Below are positions 43,672 to 54,011 of a stretch of DNA of 64,000 nucleotides, piece after piece. Source of the stretch: Roseibium porphyridii (GTDB taxonomy: Bacteria > Pseudomonadota > Alphaproteobacteria > Rhizobiales > Stappiaceae); assembly GCF_026191725.2 (NCBI RefSeq), contig NZ_CP120863.1, forward strand, positions 1,406,001-1,470,000. Reading direction: 5' to 3'. Positions within the stretch are counted from its first letter, which is position 1. The number at the start of each line of letters is the position of its first letter. Position numbers and translations under genes: made by a program. The notes below the pieces were generated by a model. It was not told the origin of the DNA. It saw only the letters and a list, made by a program, of their open reading frames with translations, and searched no databases.

Positions 43672-43899
43672 CTAGCGCAAAAAGAAAGCCTTCAAGCGAG
43701 ATAGAAAGTCGGTCTTTTTCCGGCTTGGAGTGATACGGGTGGCGCTTGTCGGTGGCTCTTCTGCAAGCCGTGTCTGAGCCTCAGCTTTCCGTTCTGAAGA
43801 CGGGATTCGGGTCTCAGGTGCCAATCCTCTTTTTACACCCTTTGCAAAGGCCTCTGCCGCTCCGTGCGAAACCGGGCCGCGGGGAGAAAAGAATGGCAT
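43672..43899 (-). CDS. Small basic hypothetical protein
   Basis: A 75-residue reading frame starts at ATG 43899, 6 bases after a full AGGAGG, which is the main support for it being real. The product is Arg/Lys-rich with a Pro-rich start (MPFFSPRGPVSHG) and an amphipathic basic end (KKTDFLSRLKAFFLR). No domain is recognised. It converges on iolJ with 7 bases between the stops. Confidence 0.5.
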   Translation of the reverse strand: MPFFSPRGPVSHGAAEAFAKGVKRGLAPETRIPSSERKAEAQTRLAEEPPTSATRITPSRKKTDFLSRLKAFFLR

Positions 43900-43977
43900 C
43901 GACACCCTCCTGAAAGCTTACAATCACGCATTCAATTTAGGGTTTAACAAGCTGAATTTCAATAACCGGAGCTTGCC

Positions 43978-44000
43978 GCGAGGTCTTTTTGAGACCTCGC
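43978..44000. terminator. Hairpin downstream of the dimethylglycine dehydrogenase-like gene
   Basis: GCGAGGTCT (43978-43986) pairs with AGACCTCGC (43992-44000) around a 5-base loop, 11 bases past the stop of the minus-strand gene. No clear T-run follows on that strand, so it may be a terminator or 3' stabiliser. Confidence 0.5.
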
Positions 44001-44011
44001 AGAATACGGCA

Positions 44012-46573
44012 TTATGACCGAGGTTTCAGGTTTTCAGGATCATAAAGCGGTTGGTAACCGACACCTGCCACTTCAACCGGATAGGTTTCCGAGAAGTATT
44101 CGACGTTCAGCTTGCGGCCGACCTGGCAGTAGTCCTGCGGCAGGTAGGCCAGCGCAATGTTCTTGCCGATTGTCGGGCCGTAGGCAACTGACGTTGTATA
44201 GGAAATCCGCCCGAGACTATCGACCAGCGTCTTGCCTGTTTCAGGGTCCTGAACCGGCATGGCGCCTACCGGATAGCGCTTGACGCCCTTTCCATCGGTG
44301 TTGTCTGTCATGACCAGTGTGCACAGCATGGCCGGTTGTTTGTCGCGTGACCGGTACTCCAGATGCTTTGCCTTGCCGCGGAAGTCCGCCTCCTTCACCT
44401 TGGGTCGGGCAAGGTCGGCCTCATAGAGATTGTATTGGGTCAGGAGATCGGCGTTCTGCAGGCGCAGGCTCTTCTCCATGCGGCGCGAGTTGGCATAGGT
44501 TTCAACGCCAACGGCCATAACACCGATTGCTCTGAGCGCGTCCCAGACAGCAAGACCGTCTTCATATTTCATATGAAGTTCCCAGCCCTGTTCGCCCACA
44601 TAGGAAAGCCTGAGTGCTGACACTTCCTTTCCGGCGATTTCAAGCTTGCGGATGGCCGCGAAGGGGAAGTTCTCCGGATCGAGCGCCGCCGGATCTGAGA
44701 CGACCTTCTTCAGGCTTTCCCGGGCGTTCGGACCCCAGATGCCGATGGTGGTATAGGCTTCGCTGACATCGGTTACGGTGACGTTGAAGCCCTTGTCTTC
44801 GGCGACGCGTTGAACGTAGCGCAGATCGCGCGGTCCGGCATCAGCGCCATCGACGATGCGGCAGCGGTCGTCCATCCGGAACACCGTCAGGTCGGCCCGT
44901 ACATTGCCTTCGTCATCCAGGAAATGCGTGTAGATGCCTTTGCCGACCATGGTGTCGCCGCCAATCTTGGCAGCGCATAGCCATTCCATCAGGGCAACAT
45001 GGTCAGGGCCTTCAACGTCGAACATATAGAAATGCGACAGGTTGATGATGCCGCAATCTTCGCTCAGCGCCAGTTGCTCTGCATTGGAAACACGCCAGAA
45101 GTGACGGTTGTCCCATTCATTTTCCCGAACGGGCACGCGGTTGCCGTATTTTTCCAGCAGGTGGTCGTTGGCGGCGTATCCATGCGCGCGTTCCCAGCCG
45201 CCAAGTTCCATGAAGTGACCGCCAAGTTCGACTTCGCGCTCATGGAAAGGGGAGCGCTTGACGCCGCGGCCGGAGGCGTAAGGCTCGCGTGGATGGATTG
45301 CGGGGAAATAGATCTTCTGGGCTGCCTCATAGCAGCGGCCTTCGATGAATTCCTCGGTCATCTGATGGGCGTAGAAGCGGGAATAGTCGATGGAAGCGTG
45401 ATCGATTTCAGTGCGTCCGTCGGTGATCCAGTCTGCAATCAACTTGCCATAGCCCGGGCCGTCCTTCACCCAGATGGCAACACAGTACCAGAGCCCGCGT
45501 ACTTTCTGGCTTTCGCCGCAGGAGGGGCCACCGGCAGCGGAGACCTGCAACAAACCGTTGAAGGAATGGCTTTCATTATAACCGATCTCACCCAGGATCG
45601 GCGTCAGCTCCATGGCGCGCTCCAGTGGCTCGATGACCTGTTCCATCTCAAGATCGCGCTGTGAGGGCGACAGACGGGCCTGATCCTTTTCAAGCAAGTC
45701 ACGCGGATGACAGAGACGCGGTGCGTCGGTCTCGTAATAGCCCCATTCTATCTGCCCGCCTTCGGCAGTTTTCGGGTCGCCCGTGTCGCGCATATAGGCC
45801 GAGTTGCCCTGGTCACGCAAAAGAGGGTAACCGATATCCTTGCCGGTGCCTTCAAACTCGTTATAGGGGCCGAAGAAAGTCAGCGGGTGGTCGACGGGCA
45901 TGACCGGCAGGTCCTCGCCGACCATCTCGGCGATCTGCCGGCCCCAAAGACCGGCACAGACAATCACGTGATCGGCGTGGATCGTGCCGCGATGGGTTTT
46001 GACGCCGGAAATGCGGCCATTCTCGACAATAAGCGATTGCGCTGGCGTGTTGGCGAAGACTTTCAGATTGCCGGATTTTTCGCACTGGTCGACCAACTTG
46101 CCGGCAACGGTCTGCGAGCGCGGAATGACCAGACCTGCATCCGGGTCCCACATGCCGCCCTGAACCATATCCTCTTCGATCAGCGGGAATTTTTCCTTGA
46201 TCTCTGCCGGGGTGACAAGGCTGACATTGGTGCCAAACGCCTTGCCGGATGTGACCTTGCGCTTGATCTCCTCCATCCAGGTGTCGTCACCGGTGCGCGC
46301 CACCTCAAGGCCGCCGACCCTCGCGTAGTGGCCCATCTTTTCAAAGAAATCGATGGAATACTGCGTGGTCCAGACCGACAGATAGTCGTGGCTTGTGGTG
46401 TAGCAGAAGTCAGAGGCATGTGCGGTCGAGCCGATGTCTGTCGGAATGCCGGACTTGTCGATACCGACAACATCCGTCCAGCCACGTTCGATGAGGTGAT
46501 GCGCCACTGACGCGCCGACAATGCCGCCCAGACCGACGATGACGATTTGTGCCTTGTCAGGAAAAGCTGACAT
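44012..46573 (-). CDS. Dimethylglycine/sarcosine dehydrogenase-like flavoprotein (FAD + GcvT-type)
   Basis: The 853-residue protein has an N-terminal FAD fold (IVIVGLGGIVGASVAHHL) and a STAHASD motif where relatives attach FAD covalently to His. A DAO-type oxidase domain runs to about 390, and a GcvT-like folate-binding domain covers about 430-850 (YVGEQGWELHM, aminomethyltransferase-like C-terminus). This is the architecture of dimethylglycine or sarcosine dehydrogenases, which demethylate N-methyl amines and pass one carbon to tetrahydrofolate. It stands alone on the minus strand. The glycine-betaine pathway is the usual home, but no betaine gene is adjacent, so the methylated substrate is not certain. 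Confidence 0.85.
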   Translation of the reverse strand: MSAFPDKAQIVIVGLGGIVGASVAHHLIERGWTDVVGIDKSGIPTDIGSTAHASDFCYTTSHDYLSVWTTQYSIDFFEKMGHYARVGGLEVARTGDDTWMEEIKRKVTSGKAFGTNVSLVTPAEIKEKFPLIEEDMVQGGMWDPDAGLVIPRSQTVAGKLVDQCEKSGNLKVFANTPAQSLIVENGRISGVKTHRGTIHADHVIVCAGLWGRQIAEMVGEDLPVMPVDHPLTFFGPYNEFEGTGKDIGYPLLRDQGNSAYMRDTGDPKTAEGGQIEWGYYETDAPRLCHPRDLLEKDQARLSPSQRDLEMEQVIEPLERAMELTPILGEIGYNESHSFNGLLQVSAAGGPSCGESQKVRGLWYCVAIWVKDGPGYGKLIADWITDGRTEIDHASIDYSRFYAHQMTEEFIEGRCYEAAQKIYFPAIHPREPYASGRGVKRSPFHEREVELGGHFMELGGWERAHGYAANDHLLEKYGNRVPVRENEWDNRHFWRVSNAEQLALSEDCGIINLSHFYMFDVEGPDHVALMEWLCAAKIGGDTMVGKGIYTHFLDDEGNVRADLTVFRMDDRCRIVDGADAGPRDLRYVQRVAEDKGFNVTVTDVSEAYTTIGIWGPNARESLKKVVSDPAALDPENFPFAAIRKLEIAGKEVSALRLSYVGEQGWELHMKYEDGLAVWDALRAIGVMAVGVETYANSRRMEKSLRLQNADLLTQYNLYEADLARPKVKEADFRGKAKHLEYRSRDKQPAMLCTLVMTDNTDGKGVKRYPVGAMPVQDPETGKTLVDSLGRISYTTSVAYGPTIGKNIALAYLPQDYCQVGRKLNVEYFSETYPVEVAGVGYQPLYDPENLKPRS

Positions 46574-46927
46574 GTCTCATTCCTCTTTGCTTCCCGCCGT
46601 CATACCACCATCGGATGCGACGCACCGATTGCCCGCTTCTGCCTGGCGCATTCAAGCCATATCAAGGCCGGGTGGACCGTTCCCGGTCAACCAACCTTTT
46701 TTCTCAAAACAGTTTTCCGATTTATCGCACCTCGGCTCGCGACAGATCCCGGAGCAAAATAGCTCAATTGCGTCATCTGCTTCGCAAATTGCGTGTTAGC
46801 CCTTGATAGGGATGTTTAAAATAATTCAATCTTATAAATTTCAAGCTTGAAATATCTGTGGGCTGAACTACGTTAACTCGTATCGATCCGTAGCGCGGGA
46901 GCGCTCGAAATTCGGGAGGTGCGATCA
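46574..46927. other. Divergent promoter region of the anthranilate operon (354 bases)
   Basis: It separates the minus-strand flavoprotein gene from the anthraniloyl-CoA operon. The half nearest the operon is AT-rich and holds the perfect palindrome at 46838-46853. No gene with a convincing start is visible. Confidence 0.6.
46838..46853. promoter_or_regulatory. Probable MarR-family operator of the anthranilate operon
   Basis: ATTTCAAGCTTGAAAT is a perfect 16-base palindrome 75 bases before the first gene of the operon, in an AT-rich promoter-like region. TTCAAG...CTTGAA arms suit MarR dimers; the MarR gene at 49959 is the likely binder. Confidence 0.65.
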
Positions 46928-49222
46928 ATGCGGGTGGCGTGTTTGGGCGGTGGGCCTGCCGGGCTCTATTTTGCCATTTCGATGAAGCTTCGCGATCCTT
47001 CGCACGAGATCGTAGTCGTTGAGCGCAACCGGGCGAGCGACACGTTTGGCTGGGGTGTCGTGCTGTCGGACGATGCGCTGGAAAACCTGGCAACGAATGA
47101 CCCGAAAAGCGCTGAAGCCATCCGCGATCACTTTGCCTATTGGGACGATATCGCCGTGGTCCATGACGGCGTGCGCACAGTCTCCGGCGGTCACGGTTTT
47201 GCCGGGATCGGCCGCATGCAGATGCTGCTTCTGCTTCAGGAGCGTGCGCGTGAACTGGGTGTCAAACTGCTCTTTGAGACGCCGTTTGACGATATTGAAA
47301 GCTATCGCCGCGACTATGATCTGGTCGTCGGCTGCGACGGCATCAATTCCAGTGTGCGCAGCGCCTATGCGGAGCATTTCAAGCCGGAAATCGATACCAG
47401 AAAGTGCAAGTTCGTCTGGCTTGGCACACATCAGAAATTCGACGACGCCTTTACCTTTATCTTCGAGAAGACCGAGCACGGCTGGATCTGGGCGCATGCC
47501 TACCAGTTCGATGATGAGACGGCGACTTTCATTGTCGAGTGTACCGAGGAAACCTACGCCAATTTCGGCTTTGACGGGATGTCGAAAGAGGAGATCGTCG
47601 AAACCTGCCGGAAGACTTTCGAGGCGCATCTTGGCGGGCATAAATTGATGTCGAATGCCGACCATCTGCGCGGGTCGGCGGTCTGGATCAACTTCCCGAG
47701 AGTGCTTTGTGAAAAGTGGTACCACGGCAATGTGGTTCTGTTGGGCGATGCGTCCGCAACGGCGCATTTTTCCATCGGGTCCGGATCGCGGCTTGCCTTC
47801 GACAGCGCCATTGCGCTGGCCGATCTCATTCACAGCGAACCGACCCTTGAGAAAGCCTTCGAACGCTATCAGGAAGAGCGAAGGCTGGAAGTGCTGCGGC
47901 TTCAGTCCGCGGCGCGCAATTCGCTGGAATGGTTTGAGGATGTCGAGCGTTATCTCGACCTTGATCCGGTGCAGTTCAACTATTCGCTTTTGACGCGCTC
48001 GCAGCGTATCTCGCACGAGAACCTGCGCCTGCGTGATCCGGACTGGCTACGTTCGGCTGAGCAGTGGTTTCAGCATGCATCCGGTGTTCCGGACAATGCG
48101 CCGGTGCGCGCACCGATGTTTGCGCCGTTCCGTCTGCGCCAGATGGAGCTGAAGAACCGGATCGTTGTGTCGCCCATGGCGCAGTATAAGGCCGTCGACG
48201 GCAGCCCGACAGACTGGCACCTGATCCATTATGGCGAGCGCGCGAAAGGCGGCGCCGGTCTCGTCTACACCGAAATGACCTGTGTTTCAGAAACGGGCCG
48301 GATTACGCCGGGCTGTCCAGGCCTTTATGCGCCGGAACACGAGGCTGCCTGGAAGCGGCTGGTGGATTTCGTGCATGGCGAGACCGAGGCCAGGATCTGT
48401 TGCCAGATCGGTCATTCAGGCCGCAAGGGCTCCACCAATATCGGCTGGGAGGGTATGGACAAGCCCTTAGCGTCCGGAAACTGGGATCTTGTATCGGCAT
48501 CGGCGCTCGCCTGGTCTGAAGAAAATGCTGTGCCGCGCGAAGCGACCGAAGCCGATATGGAGGCGATAAAGTCAGAGTTTGCTGCCGCAGCCGAGATGGC
48601 GGAGCGGGCCGGGTTCGACATGATCGAGCTGCATGCTGCCCATGGCTATCTGCTGTCCTCGTTCATATCGCCGCTCTCCAACATGCGGACGGATGACTAT
48701 GGCGGCAGCCTGGAAAACCGGCTGCGTTATCCGCTTGAGGTCTTCCACGCTATGCGCCGCGTCTGGCCTGCACACAAGCCGATGTCCGTGCGCATTTCCG
48801 CAAGTGACTGGGCCGGCGAGGACGGGGTAACACCGGAAGAAGCCGTCGAGATTGCACGCGCTTTTCAGCAAGCAGGCGCAGATCTGATCGACGTCTCCGC
48901 AGGTCAGACCAGCACGGAGGCAAAACCGGTCTATGGGCGCATGTTCCAGACGCCGTTTTCCGACCGGATCCGCAATGAGGCAGGCATCACCACGATGGCG
49001 GTCGGCAACATTTATGAGGCCGATCATGCAAACTCGATCCTGATGGCGGGACGTGCCGATTTGATCGCCATCGGTAGACCGCATCTGGCCGATCCCTATT
49101 GGACCTTGCATGAAGGCGCGAAGATCGGTGACCGGCAGGCCGTCTGGCAGCCACCTTATCTTGCTGGGCGCGATCAGGCCTGGCGGCTTGCTGACCGTGA
49201 AGCAGAGGCAATCCGGGTATGA
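46928..49222 (+). CDS. Anthraniloyl-CoA (2-aminobenzoyl-CoA) monooxygenase/reductase
   Basis: The 764-residue protein fuses an FAD monooxygenase (about 1-385; [49 protein letters not shown]) to an old-yellow-enzyme domain (about 395-764; [48 protein letters not shown]). This is the architecture of 2-aminobenzoyl-CoA monooxygenase/reductase, which hydroxylates and then reduces the ring, and of the related salicylyl-CoA 5-hydroxylase fusions. An aminobenzoate-CoA ligase in the same operon favours anthraniloyl-CoA. GGGAGG lies 8 bases before ATG 46928. The product enters a beta-oxidation-like route using the following genes. Confidence 0.88.
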   Translation: MRVACLGGGPAGLYFAISMKLRDPSHEIVVVERNRASDTFGWGVVLSDDALENLATNDPKSAEAIRDHFAYWDDIAVVHDGVRTVSGGHGFAGIGRMQMLLLLQERARELGVKLLFETPFDDIESYRRDYDLVVGCDGINSSVRSAYAEHFKPEIDTRKCKFVWLGTHQKFDDAFTFIFEKTEHGWIWAHAYQFDDETATFIVECTEETYANFGFDGMSKEEIVETCRKTFEAHLGGHKLMSNADHLRGSAVWINFPRVLCEKWYHGNVVLLGDASATAHFSIGSGSRLAFDSAIALADLIHSEPTLEKAFERYQEERRLEVLRLQSAARNSLEWFEDVERYLDLDPVQFNYSLLTRSQRISHENLRLRDPDWLRSAEQWFQHASGVPDNAPVRAPMFAPFRLRQMELKNRIVVSPMAQYKAVDGSPTDWHLIHYGERAKGGAGLVYTEMTCVSETGRITPGCPGLYAPEHEAAWKRLVDFVHGETEARICCQIGHSGRKGSTNIGWEGMDKPLASGNWDLVSASALAWSEENAVPREATEADMEAIKSEFAAAAEMAERAGFDMIELHAAHGYLLSSFISPLSNMRTDDYGGSLENRLRYPLEVFHAMRRVWPAHKPMSVRISASDWAGEDGVTPEEAVEIARAFQQAGADLIDVSAGQTSTEAKPVYGRMFQTPFSDRIRNEAGITTMAVGNIYEADHANSILMAGRADLIAIGRPHLADPYWTLHEGAKIGDRQAVWQPPYLAGRDQAWRLADREAEAIRV

Positions 49223-49962
49223 CGCTAGCGGGCAAACATGTGGTCGTGACCGGCGGCGGCTCCGGTGTTGGTGCCGAAACGGCGCAGGCATTCAACCGGC
49301 AAGGCGCGCGCGTTACGATATTGGGGCGACGTGAGGAACCTTTGAAGGCGCAGGGTCTTTCCTACCAACTGTGCGATGTCACCAATGCGGAGGCTGTTGC
49401 GAAGGCACTGGACGCAGCCCGGCAGCAAAACGGCCCGATTTCCGTTGCTGTTGCCAATGCCGGCGCCGTTGAAAGCGTGCCTTTCGCAAAACTGTCTCAA
49501 GACCAGATGCAGTCAATGCTGGCAGTGAACCTGATTGGTGTCGCCAATCTTTGGCAGGCCGCGCTTGGCGATATGAAGGCGTCCGGTTGGGGGCGCATGA
49601 TTGCCGTTGCCTCCACCGCCGGGCTGAAGGGGTATCCCTATGTGGCGGGCTATAGTGCGGCCAAGCACGGTGTCATTGGCTTGACCCGCTCACTGGCGAT
49701 TGAGTTTGGCCAGACGGGCGTGACCGTCAACGCGATCTGCCCGAGCTTCGTGGAAACGCCGCTCCTTGAACGGTCGATTGAAACAATCGTTCGAAAGACG
49801 GGTCTGAGCGCGGAAGATGCGCGCGCATCTCTTATCGCCGGCAATCCGCAACAACGGTTCATCGAAACTGATGAAGTTGCCGGAACTGCGCTGTGGCTGT
49901 GTTCTGATGCTGCGCGGTCGGTGAACGGACAGGCCATTTCCTTGTCGGGAGGAGAAGTATGA
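49219..49962 (+). CDS. SDR-family dehydrogenase of the anthranilate operon
   Basis: The 247-residue short-chain dehydrogenase has TGGGSGVG for cofactor, ANAGAV, catalytic YSAAKHG, and a terminal [11 protein letters not shown]. Arg at the end of beta-2 (GRREE) suggests NADP preference. It starts in an ATGA overlap with the monooxygenase gene and overlaps the MarR gene likewise, so it is co-translated. It probably carries out a hydroxyacyl-CoA dehydrogenation or keto reduction in alicyclic CoA-ester breakdown; exact substrate unknown. Confidence 0.85.
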   Translation: MTLAGKHVVVTGGGSGVGAETAQAFNRQGARVTILGRREEPLKAQGLSYQLCDVTNAEAVAKALDAARQQNGPISVAVANAGAVESVPFAKLSQDQMQSMLAVNLIGVANLWQAALGDMKASGWGRMIAVASTAGLKGYPYVAGYSAAKHGVIGLTRSLAIEFGQTGVTVNAICPSFVETPLLERSIETIVRKTGLSAEDARASLIAGNPQQRFIETDEVAGTALWLCSDAARSVNGQAISLSGGEV

Positions 49963-50432
49963 ACGAACCGGCTCTTAATGGAGCAGAGCAATCTGTTTCA
50001 AAGGCACGCCTGCGGCTCTGGCTGAAACTGCTCAAGGCCTCCAGCCTGATTGAGGATGAGATCAGGCGGCGCTTGCGCAATGAGTTCAACTGGACGCTGC
50101 CGCGCTTTGATGTGATGTCCGCGCTGGCGCGCTCACCGGACGGGCTGAAGATGAGCGAGATCTCGCAGATGCTGCGGGTTTCCAATGGCAACATTACCGG
50201 CATCGTGGACAAGCTGTCAGAGGAAGGTCTGGCCCTGCGTGTCGCGGTGCCCGGAGACCGGCGCGCCAATCTTGTTCGGCTCACACCGAAAGGACAGGAT
50301 GTCTTCACACAGCATGCGGAAGTGCATGAGGCCTGGATCGACGAAATTCTGAGTGGCCTCGACGCTGAGGACGTTGACGGCATGATCGGCCGCCTCGACC
50401 GGTTAAGCGAAGCGCTTGAGGAGGGGAAGTGA
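49959..50432 (+). CDS. MarR-family regulator of the anthranilate operon
   Basis: The 157-residue winged-helix protein has the MarR core [44 protein letters not shown], with the wing at PGDRRA, plus dimerising helices at both ends. It lies inside the operon it presumably represses, overlapping its neighbours. The palindrome at 46838 is the likely target, and anthraniloyl-CoA or a later CoA ester the likely inducer. Confidence 0.87.
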   Translation: MNEPALNGAEQSVSKARLRLWLKLLKASSLIEDEIRRRLRNEFNWTLPRFDVMSALARSPDGLKMSEISQMLRVSNGNITGIVDKLSEEGLALRVAVPGDRRANLVRLTPKGQDVFTQHAEVHEAWIDEILSGLDAEDVDGMIGRLDRLSEALEEGK

Positions 50433-50434
50433 CC

Positions 50435-51235
50435 ATGCGCAGCGACGTTCAGCACTTTAATTGCACGGTTGCGGACGGGATCGCAGAAGTCTCGCTCAAT
50501 CGTCCGGACTGGAAGAACCCGCTGACATTCGACAGCTATGCGGAGCTGCGCGACTGGTTTCGGGAGCTTCACTACAATGATGATGTCAAGGCAGTCGTTT
50601 TCGGGCCGAACGGAGGTAATTTTTCCTCTGGCGGTGACGTTCACGACATCATTGGCCCGCTGACCAAAATGAACATGAAAGAGCTGCTGGCCTTCACCCG
50701 CATGACGGGGGATCTGGTCAAGGCAATGGTCAATTGCGGCAAGCCCGTCATCGCCGCAATCGACGGGGTCTGCGCCGGGGCTGGCGCAATCATTTCCATG
50801 GCGTCGGACCTCAGGATTGCGACACCTGAGGCAAAGACGGCCTTCCTGTTCAACCGTGTCGGGCTTGCGGGCTGCGATATGGGTGCCTGCGCAATCCTGC
50901 CCCGGATCATCGGGCAGGGGCGAGCTGCGGAGCTGCTATATCTCGGGCGGTCGATGAGTGCTGAGGAAGGGCATGCCTGGGGCTTCTTCAACCGCGTTGT
51001 CGAGCGGGACGACCTGCTTGCGACAGCAAGAGACATTGCGCGGCGCATTGCTGCCGGTCCTGGCTTTGCCAATATGATGACAAAGACGATGCTGGCCCAG
51101 GAATGGTCCATGTCGATTGAGCAGGCCATTGAAGCCGAAGCACAGGCACAGGCCATCTGCATGCAGGGACAGGACTTCCACCGGGCTTACCATGCCTTCG
51201 TTGCCAAGGAAAAACCGGTGTTTGAGGGTGACTGA
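50435..51235 (+). CDS. Enoyl-CoA hydratase/isomerase family protein
   Basis: The 266-residue crotonase-fold protein has [17 protein letters not shown], oxyanion strand [11 protein letters not shown], and [41 protein letters not shown]. The start is ATG 50435 behind GAGGAGGGG; the GTG at 50429 overlaps the preceding stop and is less likely. It probably hydrates the alicyclic enoyl-CoA formed after ring reduction. Its stop overlaps the acyl-CoA dehydrogenase start. Confidence 0.88.
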   Translation: MRSDVQHFNCTVADGIAEVSLNRPDWKNPLTFDSYAELRDWFRELHYNDDVKAVVFGPNGGNFSSGGDVHDIIGPLTKMNMKELLAFTRMTGDLVKAMVNCGKPVIAAIDGVCAGAGAIISMASDLRIATPEAKTAFLFNRVGLAGCDMGACAILPRIIGQGRAAELLYLGRSMSAEEGHAWGFFNRVVERDDLLATARDIARRIAAGPGFANMMTKTMLAQEWSMSIEQAIEAEAQAQAICMQGQDFHRAYHAFVAKEKPVFEGD

Positions 51236-52389
51236 TGGCGGACAAGAGCTTTCTGAACTGGCCGTTTTTTGAAGATCGTCATCGCGCGCTTTCAGCGGAG
51301 CTCGAGGGCTGGGCCGGCGCGCATCTTTCAAAGGTTGATCATGGCGATACAGATGCGGCATGCCGTCGTCTCGTCAGTGATCTCGGACATGCCGGTTTCC
51401 TGAAGCTAAGTTCATCGGATGCGGGCAAGCTAGACGTCAGAAGCCTCTGTCTCATCCGTGAGACACTGGCCCGTCATGACGGACTGGCGGATTTTGCCTT
51501 TGCCATGCAGGGCCTCGGCACCGGCGCGATTTCGCTGTTCGGTACCCTTGACCAGAAATCGGAATGGCTTTCAAAAACGCGTGCAGGCGAGGCGATCTCC
51601 GCGTTTGCTCTCACCGAACCTCAATCGGGTTCGGATGTTGCGAATTCCACCATGACGGCGACCCGGGACGGAGAACATTTTATCCTCGAGGGTGAAAAGA
51701 CCTGGATTTCCAATGGTGGAATTGCAGATGTCTACACGCTTTTTGCCCGCACTGGTGAAGCTCCTGGTGCGAGGGGACTTTCCGCCTTCATCGTCCCCGC
51801 CGGACTGCCCGGCTTCGAGATAGTGGAGCGGCTGGATGTTCTGGCTCCGCACCCGCTTGCCAGGCTGCGTTTTTCAAATTGCCGACTTCCTGCATCAGCG
51901 CTGATCGGCGAACCCGGCCAGGGTTTCAAGATCGCCATGTCGGTTCTGGATGTTTTTCGGTCAACAGTTGCCGCGGCCGCGCTGGGCTTTGCCCGCCGCG
52001 CGCTGGATGAGGCACTCAAGCGTGTTTCCAGCCGGCATGTTCAGGGTTCTCCGCTTGCGGAATTGCAGATGGTGCAGGGTCATATCGCCGACATGGCGCT
52101 TGATATCGATGCCGCTGCGCTTTTGACCTACCGTGCCGCGTGGACGAAGGATGCAGGTGCCCCGCGCGTGACCCGCGAAGCTGCGATGGCCAAGCTTTTT
52201 GCGACCGATCAGGCGCAACAGGTCATCGACAAGGCTGTGCAGCTTCATGGCGGAGACGGGGTTCGCTCAGGCGAAACCGTTGAAAGGCTCTACCGCGAAA
52301 TCCGGGCCCTGCGCATTTACGAAGGCGCATCGGACGTCCAGCGGGTGGTTATCGCCAGACAGACCCTCGCCGAACAACAAGGAATGTGA
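51235..52389 (+). CDS. Acyl-CoA dehydrogenase
   Basis: The 384-residue flavoenzyme has the acyl-CoA dehydrogenase signatures [23 protein letters not shown] and [43 protein letters not shown]. The start ATG overlaps the upstream stop by one base (TGATG). It would introduce a double bond into the alicyclic or ring-opened CoA ester produced from anthraniloyl-CoA, passing electrons to electron-transfer flavoprotein. Confidence 0.9.
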   Translation: MADKSFLNWPFFEDRHRALSAELEGWAGAHLSKVDHGDTDAACRRLVSDLGHAGFLKLSSSDAGKLDVRSLCLIRETLARHDGLADFAFAMQGLGTGAISLFGTLDQKSEWLSKTRAGEAISAFALTEPQSGSDVANSTMTATRDGEHFILEGEKTWISNGGIADVYTLFARTGEAPGARGLSAFIVPAGLPGFEIVERLDVLAPHPLARLRFSNCRLPASALIGEPGQGFKIAMSVLDVFRSTVAAAALGFARRALDEALKRVSSRHVQGSPLAELQMVQGHIADMALDIDAAALLTYRAAWTKDAGAPRVTREAAMAKLFATDQAQQVIDKAVQLHGGDGVRSGETVERLYREIRALRIYEGASDVQRVVIARQTLAEQQGM

Positions 52390-52391
52390 TC

Positions 52392-54011
52392 ATGCTCCAA
52401 CATTCTGCTCATATCGACACGTTCTCGCGGGACAATTTGCCTGAGATGAACACCTGGCCGGACTTTCTTCTGGATGGTTTTGACTATCCAGAACATCTCA
52501 ACGCGGCTGTGGAACTAACTGACAGGATGGTCGAAAAGGGCTTTGGTGATCACACGGCGCTGATCGGCAATGGCCGGCGGCGCACCTATAAAGAGCTTTC
52601 CGACTGGACCAATCGCCTGGCGCATGCCCTTGTCGAGGATTTGAAGCTCAAGCCCGGCAACCGGGTTCTGATCCGTTCGGCCAACAATCCGGCAATGGTG
52701 GCCTGCTGGCTGGCGGCGACCAAAGCCGGTGCGGTTGTCGTCAACACCATGCCGATGCTGCGGGCTGGTGAGCTGACAAAGTATGTCAACAAGGCTGAGA
52801 TCACTCATGCGCTTTGCGACACAAGGCTGATGGATGAGATGACAGCCTGCGCGAAGGACAGCAAACATTTGAAAACGGTGGTCGGTTTCGATGGGACATC
52901 CAACCACGATGCCGAGCTCGACAGACTGGCCCTGGAAAAACCGGTTCAGTTTGAAGCTGTCGCCACCAGCCGGGACGATGTGGCGCTTATTGGGTTTACG
53001 TCCGGATCAACGGGTGAGCCCAAGGGCACGATGCATTTCCATCGGGACCTGCTGATCATTGCGGACGCCTACGCTAGGGAGGTGTTGGATGTCGGCCCGC
53101 AGGATGTTTTTGTCGGTTCGCCGCCGCTTGCATTCACGTTCGGCCTGGGAGGGTTGGCGATCTTCCCCTTGCGGTTCGGTGCTGCTGCAACGCTTCTGGA
53201 AGCGGCAACCCCGCCGAACATGATCGACATCATCGAAAAATACCGTGCGACCGTCTGTTTTACGGCGCCGACCGCCTATCGCGCCATGCTGCGTGCCATG
53301 GATGAAGGGGCGGACCTGACTTCGTTGCGTGCTGCCGTTTCGGCCGGTGAAACCTTGCCGGCACCGGTCTATGAGGAATGGAAGGCAAAAACGGGCAAGC
53401 CGATGCTGGACGGAATTGGCTCGACAGAACTTTTGCATATCTTCATCACCAACCGGTTTGAAGATCACAGGCCGGCCTGCACGGGCAGGCCTGTCTCGGG
53501 CTATGAAGCCAAGGTGGTCGGTCCCGATGGTAACGAGGTGCCGGCAGGCGATGTCGGGCGGCTTGCCGTGCGTGGGCCGACTGGTTGCCGGTACCTCAAA
53601 GGGGAGCGGCAAACGGAATATGTCCAGAACGGCTGGAACATTACCGGCGACGCCTTTACCCGCGATGCGGACGGGTATTTTCATTTCGCCGCGCGCAATG
53701 ACGACATCATCCTGAGCAGTGGTTACAACATTGCCGGACCCGAGGTCGAGGCGGCCTTGCTGTCACATGAAGCCGTTGCCGAGTGTGCCGTGATCGGTGT
53801 CGCGGACGAAGACCGCGGTGCAATTGTAGAGGCACATGTCGTCCTTGGAGCTGATCACGAAGCATCCGATCTCATGATCAAAGTGTTGCAGGACCACGTG
53901 AAGGCAACGATTGCTCCATTCAAGTACCCGCGCAGTATTGTTTTTGCCGATGCGCTGCCGAAAACCGAAAGCGGCAAGATCCAGCGGTTCCGGCTCAGGA
54001 CAGCGTCATGA
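52392..54011 (+). CDS. 2-aminobenzoate-CoA ligase (benzoate-CoA ligase family)
   Basis: The 539-residue adenylate-forming enzyme has GFTSGSTGEPKGTMHFH, the A5 region DGIGSTELLHIFI, the hinge GDAFTRDADGYFHFAARNDDIILSSGYNI and the catalytic Lys in PKTESGKIQRF. GSTELLHIF is characteristic of benzoate-type CoA ligases. It converts anthranilate made by kynureninase to anthraniloyl-CoA. ATG 52392 has AAGGA 8 bases upstream; the GTG at 52386 is an alternative. Its stop overlaps kynA (ATGA). Confidence 0.9.
   Translation: MLQHSAHIDTFSRDNLPEMNTWPDFLLDGFDYPEHLNAAVELTDRMVEKGFGDHTALIGNGRRRTYKELSDWTNRLAHALVEDLKLKPGNRVLIRSANNPAMVACWLAATKAGAVVVNTMPMLRAGELTKYVNKAEITHALCDTRLMDEMTACAKDSKHLKTVVGFDGTSNHDAELDRLALEKPVQFEAVATSRDDVALIGFTSGSTGEPKGTMHFHRDLLIIADAYAREVLDVGPQDVFVGSPPLAFTFGLGGLAIFPLRFGAAATLLEAATPPNMIDIIEKYRATVCFTAPTAYRAMLRAMDEGADLTSLRAAVSAGETLPAPVYEEWKAKTGKPMLDGIGSTELLHIFITNRFEDHRPACTGRPVSGYEAKVVGPDGNEVPAGDVGRLAVRGPTGCRYLKGERQTEYVQNGWNITGDAFTRDADGYFHFAARNDDIILSSGYNIAGPEVEAALLSHEAVAECAVIGVADEDRGAIVEAHVVLGADHEASDLMIKVLQDHVKATIAPFKYPRSIVFADALPKTESGKIQRFRLRTAS

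Noticed and set aside
46925..48016. Minus-strand reading frame of 363 codons
   Set aside because: It is antisense to the conserved FAD domain of the anthraniloyl-CoA monooxygenase/reductase and has no family features.
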